Positions 52,813 through 60,130 of a stretch of 64,000 nucleotides of DNA are shown here, in pieces. The stretch is taken from the NCBI RefSeq assembly GCF_000711985.1, contig NZ_JONU01000008.1, positions 62,001 through 126,000 of the forward strand. The letters run 5' to 3'. The notes beneath the pieces were generated by a model. The model was given only the letters and a program-made list of their open reading frames with translations, did not search any database and was not told the DNA's origin. Position 1 is the first letter of the stretch. Each line of letters begins with the position of its first letter. The DNA is from Rheinheimera texasensis DSM 17496. Lineage in GTDB: Bacteria; Pseudomonadota; Gammaproteobacteria; Enterobacterales; Alteromonadaceae. The position numbers and the translations under genes were made by a program.

Positions 52813-55506
52813 ATGTCGCACAATAAAATGAATAAATGTGCCGTAGCGGTCAAACTGGGTCTGATGGTAGGTACTGTGGCGTTATCTGCGCCGGTATTCG
52901 CTCAGCAGGCACAGACTGATGGCGCGAAAAAAGATCAACAGGTTGAAGTGATTCAGGTGCGCGGTATCCGTGCATCTCAGGAAGCCAACTTAAACGCCAA
53001 ACGTTTCAGCGACACTATCGTTGATGTAGTAACCGCTGAAGATATCGGTAAATTCCCGGATAAAAACGTGGCGGAATCTCTGTCTCGTATCACCGGCGTC
53101 GGCGTCAGCCGCGAGTTCGGTGAAGGCGAAAAAATTACGATCCGTGGCGCCAGCTCAGCAACCAACCGGACTTTACTGAACGGCCAGACAGTTGCAACTG
53201 CAGACTGGTTTATTCTGGATAACCCGGGCCGCAGCTTCAACTACACCATGTTGCCATCGGCACTGGTACGTGACCTCGAAGTCTACAAATCTCCCGAAGC
53301 CCGCATTGATGAAGGTTCGATCGGTGGTACCGTTATTCTGAAAACGCGCCGCCCACTGGATATGGATGCCAATTCGCTGACGCTGTCGCTGGAAGGCCAA
53401 TATTCTGATATGTCAGAAAAAACTGACCCGCAACTTGGCGCCATGTATTCATGGAAAACGGATGATGAGCGTTTTGGTGTGTTAGTTTCAGCGATGAAAC
53501 AAGATCGCAACCTGGTGCGTGAAGGCTTTGAAGTGCTGTCATGGCCGGTTGATGCAAAAGGCATGTCTTATCCGGGCGTGATGGGTGTGCCACGCTTTGT
53601 GCAAAAACGTGAGCGTGAAACGGCTTTTGTTGCTTTCCAGGCGCGCCCGACTGAAGCGCTGGAAATGACGTTAAATGTATTAAAGTCAAAAGTTGATGCT
53701 GACAACCACAACGCTAACTATCTGGTGTGGACAGGCAACGACGTGGTGGCGAATAAAGTTACTGACAAAGCGGTGGTTGATAACGCGCTGGTAGGCGGTA
53801 AAGTCGCAGCCGGTCAAATCGGTTACAACTTTATCAACCGGGTTGCTTCGACTGAAACACAATCTGTTGACCTCGATGTGAACTACGACGCCGGCAATTT
53901 CAAAGTCCATGGTCAGGTCGGTCGTACTGACGCCGAAGGCGGTACCTTACGCGAAACGTCATGGGAATATATCAACACCGCGTCTGGTTACAGCTTTGAT
54001 TTGAGAGGCGATAAACCAACAGTGAATACCGCTGTAAATGGTTCTGACGGCAGCAAATTCACTCCGGGCTGGATTTGGGGTGGTGAAAAACCAACGACTG
54101 ACGAAGAAACTTATGGTCAGCTGGATTTTGATATTCCGGTGAGCGCCGGTGTATTTAATGCCGTGAAAACCGGTGTGAAAATCCGTCAGGCAGAACGGAC
54201 TCAGGACCGCATCGCCTACAGCTGGCATGGTCCAAATACGCTGAAAGATGCGTCTAAAGCGCCATCGTGGCCGGTATATCTGCAATACATTTTTGACCAG
54301 TGTTCTGATCTGACCAAATGTGGTCTGACTCAAGGCCCGGTCACTGTCGATGGCCTGGTCAATGGCTCTTTGGCCAATCAGGTACTGCATGACCGCTACA
54401 AAATGGAAGAGATTGCCTTTGTTGGTCTGAATGGCGTGCCGGCTGATTATGCCCGTTCACGTGTACTGGACGAAAACTGGGGTGTTACTGAAGACATCAC
54501 AGCTCTGTATGTTCAGGGTGATTTCTCTGGTGAAGGTTTCCGCGGCAACATCGGCGTGCGTTATGTGGATACTGCCCAGACTTCAGGTGGCTGGGAACAC
54601 ACCGGCACCGACTACTGGGGCCTGCATACGATTGACCGCGCCTGGCTGAAACCAGCCGTGATGAACTGGAAAGAAATCGACAACGACTACAGCGAAATGC
54701 TGCCGAGCATCAACGTTGCTTTTGATCTTGCCGAAGATCAGATCCTGCGTGTTGGCGCTGCCCGCGTCATGGCTCGTCAGAACTGGAATGATATTTCTTC
54801 TTCATCCAGCTTTGGTTCGCTGAATGTGTCTAACCCGACGGGTGTGGCCAACAACCCGATGTTGAAACCACAACTGGTTGATCAGTTTGACCTGAGTTAC
54901 GAGTGGTATTTCAACCCGTCATCGGTGTTTGCAGCGACTTATTTCTTCAAAGACGTGAAGAGCTATCGCGGTTTCAGTACCTTTGTTGACCAGCGTTACT
55001 GGGAACAAGGTAATACCAATGTTGATGTGACCTTCACGAAGCCTGATAACGGCCCTGGCGGTACCACCAGCGGTATGGAACTGAGCTATCAGCAAACTTT
55101 TGGTCAGTTCGGTCTGATGGCTAACTATACCTATACCGAAGCAGAGCGTGATGAAGCCCGTGATATCCGTAAACCAGGTTCAGGTCTGGTGGAAGGCACT
55201 TCCAAGCACATGTACAACGTCAGTGGTTATTATGAAGACGACACTTACAGTGCCCGACTGATGTATAACTTCCGCACTGACTGGTACAAAGGCCTGCACT
55301 GGAGTGGTTCTGAGATTTGGAACGATGACTATGGTCAGTTAGATGCCAGCTTTGGTTATAACCTGACGGATACCATCACACTGACTGCAGAAGCGGTCAA
55401 CCTGACGGACGAAGAAGTGGTTGAGTTCAACACTGACAAAAACCGTCTGTTCTCACTGTATCAGAACGGCCGCCGTTATGTGTTAGGCGTACGGATGTCA
55501 TTCTGA
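52813..55506 (+). CDS. Large TonB-dependent receptor, probably for chitooligosaccharides
   Basis: A 897-residue outer-membrane receptor. Signal peptide to about residue 32 (VALSAPVFA-Q), TonB-box-like EVIQVRGIRAS, plug domain (about 55-180, with DIGKFPDKNVAESLSRITGV, ITIRGASSATNRTLLNG and SPEARIDEGSIGGTV) and a long barrel ending in GVRMSF with terminal Phe. The plug is of the type found in large carbohydrate receptors of Caulobacter, Xanthomonas and Alteromonadales. The ATG at 52813 has GGAG seven bases upstream. Gene and operator placement beside hexosaminidase and GlcNAc kinase point to chitin fragments as substrate. Confidence 0.9.
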   Translation: MSHNKMNKCAVAVKLGLMVGTVALSAPVFAQQAQTDGAKKDQQVEVIQVRGIRASQEANLNAKRFSDTIVDVVTAEDIGKFPDKNVAESLSRITGVGVSREFGEGEKITIRGASSATNRTLLNGQTVATADWFILDNPGRSFNYTMLPSALVRDLEVYKSPEARIDEGSIGGTVILKTRRPLDMDANSLTLSLEGQYSDMSEKTDPQLGAMYSWKTDDERFGVLVSAMKQDRNLVREGFEVLSWPVDAKGMSYPGVMGVPRFVQKRERETAFVAFQARPTEALEMTLNVLKSKVDADNHNANYLVWTGNDVVANKVTDKAVVDNALVGGKVAAGQIGYNFINRVASTETQSVDLDVNYDAGNFKVHGQVGRTDAEGGTLRETSWEYINTASGYSFDLRGDKPTVNTAVNGSDGSKFTPGWIWGGEKPTTDEETYGQLDFDIPVSAGVFNAVKTGVKIRQAERTQDRIAYSWHGPNTLKDASKAPSWPVYLQYIFDQCSDLTKCGLTQGPVTVDGLVNGSLANQVLHDRYKMEEIAFVGLNGVPADYARSRVLDENWGVTEDITALYVQGDFSGEGFRGNIGVRYVDTAQTSGGWEHTGTDYWGLHTIDRAWLKPAVMNWKEIDNDYSEMLPSINVAFDLAEDQILRVGAARVMARQNWNDISSSSSFGSLNVSNPTGVANNPMLKPQLVDQFDLSYEWYFNPSSVFAATYFFKDVKSYRGFSTFVDQRYWEQGNTNVDVTFTKPDNGPGGTTSGMELSYQQTFGQFGLMANYTYTEAERDEARDIRKPGSGLVEGTSKHMYNVSGYYEDDTYSARLMYNFRTDWYKGLHWSGSEIWNDDYGQLDASFGYNLTDTITLTAEAVNLTDEEVVEFNTDKNRLFSLYQNGRRYVLGVRMSF

Positions 55507-55534
55507 GTCGATTGACCGGGTGATATCTGATAAA

Positions 55535-55566
55535 AGAGCTTATGCTGCGGCATAGGCTCTTTTTTT
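55535..55566 (+). terminator. Intrinsic terminator after the receptor gene
   Basis: AGAGCTTATGC (55535-55545) pairs with GCATAGGCTCT (55550-55560, one G-U pair) around TGCG, followed by seven T. Some read-through to the next gene is likely because I saw no promoter after it. Confidence 0.88.
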
Positions 55567-55672
55567 ATATACCGCGCCATTGACGGCGCGTTGCACAGTT
55601 TTCGATGCCGGTTGTCGGACATCCGATAGCCTGGTTATCACTGCTTTTATACTGATGAGGCAAGGTTGCAGA

Positions 55673-56701
55673 ATGCAGGAAATTCAGCGCATAGATACCA
55701 AAGCTGCTGGTTTTGATTTTGACCAGATAGTGGCAGCGGCAAAACCTGTGGTGTTGTCAGGCTGGGTGGAACATTGGCCGGCATTGCAGGCTGCCCGCAG
55801 CGGCCCCGTTGCTTTGGCACAGTATTTACGTCCGCTGGATAACAACAAAGAAATGGATACCCTGCTGCTAGCAGCTGATACCGCCGGCAAGGTTGGCTAC
55901 GCCGGCGACGATTTGCAGCATTATAATTTTGAACGGCGCAAGTATCCGGTGTGGGCTGTGATGCAACAGCTTATCCAGCAGATCCAAACGCCAAAACCAC
56001 TGCATATTGCGCTGCAAAGTGCCAGATTGGACAGTTGTTTACCTGCCTTCAGCCGGCACAATCCAATGCCCGGTCTGGACCCTGCCATCGCGGGCCGAAT
56101 TTGGATCGGCAATCAAACGGTAGTGCCGGCCCACCTTGATCACAGTGACAATCTGGCCTGTGTATTAATAGGTCGCCGCACTTTCACACTGTTTCCGCCT
56201 GAGCAGGCGGCAAATTTATATATAGGTCCATTGCAAAGCGCACCAACAGGCGCACCGCTCAGTCTGGTTGACATCCTCCAGCCGGATTTTACACGATTTC
56301 CGCGTTATCGTGAGGCGCTCAAACACGCGCAACAGGCGACGCTGGAAGCCGGCGATGTGCTGTTTTTGCCGGCCATGTGGTGGCACCATGTGCAGGCGAT
56401 AACACCAATGAATATCTTAGTGAATTACTGGTGGGGTGGCTCTGTGGCCTCCGATGCGAAAGGTCCGTCGCCGTATCAGGCCATGTTGCATGCGCTGGTG
56501 GCACTGAACGACGCCCCTGATCATGAACGCCGGCACTGGCAGGCATTATTTGATTATTTTGTGTTTCGTCAGGATGCAGCTGATTTCAGTCATATCCCGA
56601 CAGAGACCGCGGCTATCCAACGTCATGTGAATGAACAGGGTCGCAAAGAGATTTTGCGTTGGCTGAGTGCAGAGCTGCAAAAAAATACGGCAACTGATTG
56701 A
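55673..56701 (+). CDS. Cupin_8 / JmjC-like protein
   Basis: A 342-residue protein of the cupin_8 group, which resembles 2-oxoglutarate/Fe(II)-dependent JmjC oxygenases. The iron-binding pattern is visible: His154-x-Asp156 (PAHLDHSDN) and a distal His at 238-239 (PAMWWHHV). The N-terminal part (KPVVLSGWVEHWPAL) is typical. Such genes often lie beside TonB-dependent receptors for carbohydrates in Caulobacter and Xanthomonas, but their role is unknown. AAGG lies seven bases before the ATG at 55673. Confidence 0.85.
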   Translation: MQEIQRIDTKAAGFDFDQIVAAAKPVVLSGWVEHWPALQAARSGPVALAQYLRPLDNNKEMDTLLLAADTAGKVGYAGDDLQHYNFERRKYPVWAVMQQLIQQIQTPKPLHIALQSARLDSCLPAFSRHNPMPGLDPAIAGRIWIGNQTVVPAHLDHSDNLACVLIGRRTFTLFPPEQAANLYIGPLQSAPTGAPLSLVDILQPDFTRFPRYREALKHAQQATLEAGDVLFLPAMWWHHVQAITPMNILVNYWWGGSVASDAKGPSPYQAMLHALVALNDAPDHERRHWQALFDYFVFRQDAADFSHIPTETAAIQRHVNEQGRKEILRWLSAELQKNTATD

Positions 56702-56799
56702 TTAAAAATTAATATTTATCAATGTGTAGCGAAATTATTCATATAAAAACATGATATTTTTTTGCTGTATGAATGATTGAGTAAATTTTTTGTATTTTG

Positions 56800-56821
56800 T
56801 TTTCGTGCGTTTGCACGAAAA
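56800..56821. promoter_or_regulatory. 9-bp hairpin/palindrome before the pore-forming-like genes
   Basis: TTTTCGTGC (56800-56808) and GCACGAAAA (56813-56821) flank a GTTT loop, 20 bases before the ATG at 56842. The whole 56702-56841 gap is strongly AT-rich, unlike its surroundings. The element may be an operator or a 5' leader hairpin just upstream of the ribosome site (AAGGAA). Confidence 0.5.
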
Positions 56822-56841
56822 ATATATAAGGAATTTACATA

Positions 56842-57921
56842 ATGCTTCATAACAAAATGTTGGTATTAAGTAGTTTACTGACAATGGCTTCAGCTTCTGC
56901 TGCGATTGTCCAGTTAGACCAACTGACTTCCGATCAATTGCTGTCACCGTATAACCAGCGCTGTCAGGGAGATATGGGCTGCCTCAATAGCCGGTTTAAT
57001 GAACCGGTCAATATCGTTGTCAGCCCGATGACACTTCACTACGGCGAAGTTGCATACAATGGTTTGCCAGTATCGGTAGATAGCCGCGTTTACACAGTTC
57101 GTAACTGTACTTCGTTACCACGCACGCAAAGTACTTCCTTTGGTACCCAAAAAGTGTCTGGGATAAAAATTGAAACGAAAGACAGTGTTGTCACAGGGCA
57201 AAAGTTAACCCGCGAAGTTAATCTGAAGTTTCCGGTAGGAAGTTCCAAGTTTGGCAGCAGCCTGAAATCAAGTTACGAAAAAACGGTAGATTTCAGTACT
57301 GCCGGGATGGCTGAGAGTACGACCAGCATTTTTGAAACCGTCTACGTGAATACGATAGTCCCGCCTTACACCGTCAAAATAGTCAAATACAACTCTATTG
57401 CACTGAGCGGAAAACTGCCGTTAACTGCAACAGGTAAAATTAATGGCACCACCAGATTTGGCGACTACAGCACTGTAGTTTCGGCGCCATATGTGACGTT
57501 AGCCGGCGATTTGCTGGCATTCGAACACAATGAAATCCGTCACGAGTTCTATGAATATCCGCAAGGCAATGCAACAGCCTGCCGGAACTTCAGTATTCCT
57601 GCCGCGGCTGCAAGTCCAAGCCATGGTCTGCAGGCGAGCACTCTGCCTGAACACAATGTTCATCCTCTGACTGAGGAATCGGCAGACGTGAAAGTGCCTA
57701 CACCTTCACCATTAATGGTCCGAGTCCGACTGCCTGACAACGCTTCTGCATGTCCAGTCACCTTTAACTTTGGCCGTGACCAGATTGCGGTCCTTGGCAG
57801 AGGGGGGATCTGGTCAGATTGGCAGGTGCTATCTGTTGCTGACAGTAAAAAGCAGCGACTGACGATGGCTCACAATTGTGATTCCACGCCACAAATTGAA
57901 TACAGCCTGGTCTCGGAATAA
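56842..57921 (+). CDS. Secreted aerolysin/ETX-MTX2-like protein, long paralogue
   Basis: A 359-residue exported protein, signal peptide about 1-20 (LVLSSLLTMASASA-A). Residues 84-220 look like the central part of aerolysin-type beta-pore-forming proteins: a VRNCT opening, a Ser/Thr-rich stretch of alternating polar and apolar residues (about 96-170) that would form the membrane-inserting hairpin, then IVPPYTVKIV (172-181) and a GKI..GT strand. Then comes ACRNFSIP (246-253) and a C-terminal domain of about 105 residues with Cys304 and Cys346. It shares VxxxNC, VPxYT and ACRN[FY] with the next gene. The family call rests on pattern, not on a search; activity and target are unknown. AAGGAA is eight bases upstream. 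Confidence 0.65.
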   Translation: MLHNKMLVLSSLLTMASASAAIVQLDQLTSDQLLSPYNQRCQGDMGCLNSRFNEPVNIVVSPMTLHYGEVAYNGLPVSVDSRVYTVRNCTSLPRTQSTSFGTQKVSGIKIETKDSVVTGQKLTREVNLKFPVGSSKFGSSLKSSYEKTVDFSTAGMAESTTSIFETVYVNTIVPPYTVKIVKYNSIALSGKLPLTATGKINGTTRFGDYSTVVSAPYVTLAGDLLAFEHNEIRHEFYEYPQGNATACRNFSIPAAAASPSHGLQASTLPEHNVHPLTEESADVKVPTPSPLMVRVRLPDNASACPVTFNFGRDQIAVLGRGGIWSDWQVLSVADSKKQRLTMAHNCDSTPQIEYSLVSE

Positions 57922-57931
57922 GGATATTAAG

Positions 57932-58735
57932 ATGAAAAAAATATTTGTAGTGTCTTTGTTGGCAGCAAGTTTTGTACAAGCCGGCGAACTGAAAATCCCG
58001 CTCGATAACAGTGCTGTGTTTAAAGATAAAGTCTACAACAGATGTAATGCACAGTGGGCTGGTGGTGGTTCTGCGATGAATAAAACGCAATTTATGCAGC
58101 AATGCACAATACGCGAATACGGTAGTTTAATGAACAACATCAGCCTGATACCTGCTTCCGGAATTCAGCAATACACCATTCAGCAAGGAGATCCGGTTTC
58201 AGCCGGTTCTACCAGAGTCGTGATTAAAAATTGCTCAGGACAAACCGAAGTTCATAAGCGCTCGCAGAAAATTGAATTAGCTGATGCGTTAAGTGCGACG
58301 ACCAGTAACTCGGTGAAAGTGACATACAGCAATAGCCTCGCTGCGTCGGTAACAGGCCCTGACGATGTCCTTAATGCAGCTGCAAATAAAGATCTATCGG
58401 TAACGGTGAACCTGTCGAAATCACAAACCACGAATGGTCAGCATAAACGTATTGAGAGTGTGGAAATTGAAGAAGCGGTACCGGCTTACACTGCACTGAT
58501 CATCAGTTACCGTAATGCCCGCGCCGATACTTTGCTCACTTTTAGCGGCAGTTATTTTCTGAAAGCTGATTACTACGGCTCCGTTTCAGACACTGGCAGA
58601 AGCTACCAGCTCAGCGGGACAGCCTTATACAGCAATACTCACTTGTCGTCAGATACTGATCTGTTCGAAGAAGCTTTACCGGTAGATCCGGTGGCCTGCC
58701 GGAATTATCAGGTCCCTGGTGCGCTGGTGTTGTAA
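57932..58735 (+). CDS. Secreted aerolysin/ETX-MTX2-like protein, short paralogue
   Basis: A 267-residue exported protein, signal peptide about 1-17 (KKIFVVSLLAASFVQA). It follows the long paralogue by 10 bases with AAGGA seven bases before its ATG, so the two are one operon. The same landmarks occur in the same order: VYNRC (34-38; YNQRC in the partner), VVIKNC (96-101), a Ser/Thr-rich region (about 110-180), VPAYT (183-187), SGSYFLKADYYG and ACRNYQVP (255-262). It stops there, lacking the partner's C-terminal domain. A long/short pair could be a two-component pore former or an active protein with a partner; both are inference. Confidence 0.62.
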   Translation: MKKIFVVSLLAASFVQAGELKIPLDNSAVFKDKVYNRCNAQWAGGGSAMNKTQFMQQCTIREYGSLMNNISLIPASGIQQYTIQQGDPVSAGSTRVVIKNCSGQTEVHKRSQKIELADALSATTSNSVKVTYSNSLAASVTGPDDVLNAAANKDLSVTVNLSKSQTTNGQHKRIESVEIEEAVPAYTALIISYRNARADTLLTFSGSYFLKADYYGSVSDTGRSYQLSGTALYSNTHLSSDTDLFEEALPVDPVACRNYQVPGALVL

Positions 58736-58762
58736 AAATGTCTGAAAATTCGGCAAATAGCT

Positions 58763-58800
58763 AATGACAGCGTTGTCATTAATTGGTAGGATGCTATTAA
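58763..58800 (+). promoter_or_regulatory. NagR-type operator with overlapping promoter
   Basis: AATGACAGCGTTGTCATT at 58763-58780 is identical to the operator at 52740. TTGTCA inside it (58773-58778) and TATTAA (58795-58800), 16 bases apart, form a possible promoter pointing to the structured region and the oxidoreductase gene, so a bound repressor would block the -35. Confidence 0.72.
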
Positions 58801-58806
58801 CCTGAG

Positions 58807-59039
58807 CACAAAGTCAGTGGTACTTGTGCTTGGAACAGCCGGATGAAGCGGACGCATTGCGACCTTCATCCGGTGCACGATGGCAACCTGACTGGTGGTT
58901 GCTGTTGTCTCCCTTGTCGCAGTCTGTAGCATTGGTAGTTGGTGCAGCAGGCTGACCAGTCACACGGATGTTGTGTTTTATTTGCCAATCCTTATCCAAG
59001 GGTATTTGCAGGATACTGAGTTCAGTGTCCTGCTTTTTT
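58807..59039 (+). ncRNA. Candidate structured RNA or attenuating leader upstream of the oxidoreductase gene
   Basis: From the predicted transcript start near 58807 to a terminator, the DNA can fold into several stems: a 5' hairpin AGCACAA(A)GT/ACTTGTGCT from 58805 to 58831; a perfect 10-bp stem CCGGATGAAG/CTTCATCCGG (58839-58848, 58864-58873); a long-range 8-bp stem TGACTGGT/ACCAGTCA (58889-58896, 58955-58962); and the terminator. No convincing protein is encoded on the plus strand; a 28-codon Cys-rich frame (58843-58929) is possible. It may be a separate small RNA or a leader that controls the next gene. Confidence 0.4.
59009..59039 (+). terminator. Intrinsic terminator before the oxidoreductase gene
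   Basis: CAGGATACTG and its near-complement (59009-59019 and 59022-59032, one G-U pair) form a stem of about ten pairs with a tiny AGTT loop, followed by C and six T. It points along the plus strand and lies 58 bases upstream of the next start codon, so it ends or attenuates the leader transcript. Confidence 0.8.
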
Positions 59040-59097
59040 ATTGCCGCAAGATGCTTTAGCCTGTTTATTTCCCAAATCAATTAACAAGAGCTGTCTG

Positions 59098-60090
59098 ATG
59101 CTTAACACAATTCGCTGGGGCATTTTAGGTTGTGGCAACGTCACTGAAATCAAAAGTGGCCCGGCCTATCAGCAAACGTCGGGTTTTAGCGTGCAGGCCG
59201 TGATGCGCCGTGACGCGGAGAAAGCTGCTGATTATGCCAGCCGCCATCAGGTGCCGGTCTGGTACAGCGATGCTGATGCGTTGATCAATGACCCAAACAT
59301 CGATGCGGTTTATATCGCCACACCGCCAGACAGCCACTTGTTTTATGCGCTGAAAGTCGCCGCCGCCGGCAAAATCTGCTGTGTTGAAAAGCCGATGGCG
59401 CTGAATACCGACGAGTGCGCGCAAATGAATGCAGCTTTTGCGAAAGCGGGCGTGCCGCTGTTTGTCGCTTATTACCGGCGCAGTCTGCCGCGTTTTTTAC
59501 AAGTCAAACAATGGCTGGACGCTGGCCTGATTGGCACAGTGCGCCATGTGCAGTGGAATTTCAGCCGCAGCCCGAACCAGCTGGATTTAGCCGGTGCCGC
59601 CAACTGGCGAACAGATCCGAAGCAGGCCGGTGGTGGTTATTTTGTTGATTTGGCCAGTCACGGTTTGGACTTATTGATGTATTTACTGGGCGATATCCGG
59701 CAAGTGCAGGGTCAGGCGCTGAATCAGCAAGGCTTGTACCAGGCTGAAGATGCGGTTACAGCGCAGTGGTTGTTTGCACCGGATGCCAAGGGGCATATCG
59801 CAACCGGCAGTGGTTTCTGGCATTTTGGCACGGACGGCCGGCGTGATGTGGTGGAAATCATCGGCAGTTTGGGCCATATCCGCTTTTCGGTGTTTCAGGA
59901 TGACCCACTGCAGCTCAGCGTCAATGGCGTGACTGAATCAGTGTTTATTGAGCATCCGGCGCATATTCAGCACTATCATGTCGCCAATATCGCCGCGCAT
60001 TTACGTGGTGAACTGCAGCATCCATCAACTGGCGATAGCGCAATACGCGCGACCGCAGTGATGCAGCAAATTCTGGCCAACAGAGCTTAA
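59098..60090 (+). CDS. Gfo/Idh/MocA-family oxidoreductase
   Basis: A 330-residue NAD(P)-dependent oxidoreductase. Rossmann motif GILGCGNVTEIKSGP near the start, the family EKP motif (CCVEKPMALN, about residue 100), and a C-terminal GFO/IDH-like beta-sheet domain with GGGYFVDLASHGLDLLMYLLG (about 180). Members oxidise sugars or amino sugars; the locus suggests a GlcNAc- or chitin-derived substrate, which is inference. The ATG at 59098 has AAGAG eight bases upstream. The gene converges on the hexosaminidase gene. Confidence 0.88.
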   Translation: MLNTIRWGILGCGNVTEIKSGPAYQQTSGFSVQAVMRRDAEKAADYASRHQVPVWYSDADALINDPNIDAVYIATPPDSHLFYALKVAAAGKICCVEKPMALNTDECAQMNAAFAKAGVPLFVAYYRRSLPRFLQVKQWLDAGLIGTVRHVQWNFSRSPNQLDLAGAANWRTDPKQAGGGYFVDLASHGLDLLMYLLGDIRQVQGQALNQQGLYQAEDAVTAQWLFAPDAKGHIATGSGFWHFGTDGRRDVVEIIGSLGHIRFSVFQDDPLQLSVNGVTESVFIEHPAHIQHYHVANIAAHLRGELQHPSTGDSAIRATAVMQQILANRA

Positions 60091-60092
60091 CA

Positions 60093-60123
60093 ACAGCAGG
60101 CCGGTGTGGTGCCGGCCTGCTGT
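60093..60123. terminator. Bidirectional hairpin between oxidoreductase and hexosaminidase genes
   Basis: ACAGCAGGCCGG (60093-60104) and CCGGCCTGCTGT (60112-60123) form a perfect 12-bp stem with a seven-base loop. There is no long T-run, but the position between two convergent genes supports a terminator role. Confidence 0.75.
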
Positions 60124-60130
60124 ATGTGTC

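Noticed and set aside
58814-59080. An 88-codon minus-strand frame in the structured leader region
   Set aside because: No ribosome site, signal peptide or known motif; the terminator in the region points along the plus strand. It cannot be fully excluded and would compete with the RNA interpretation.
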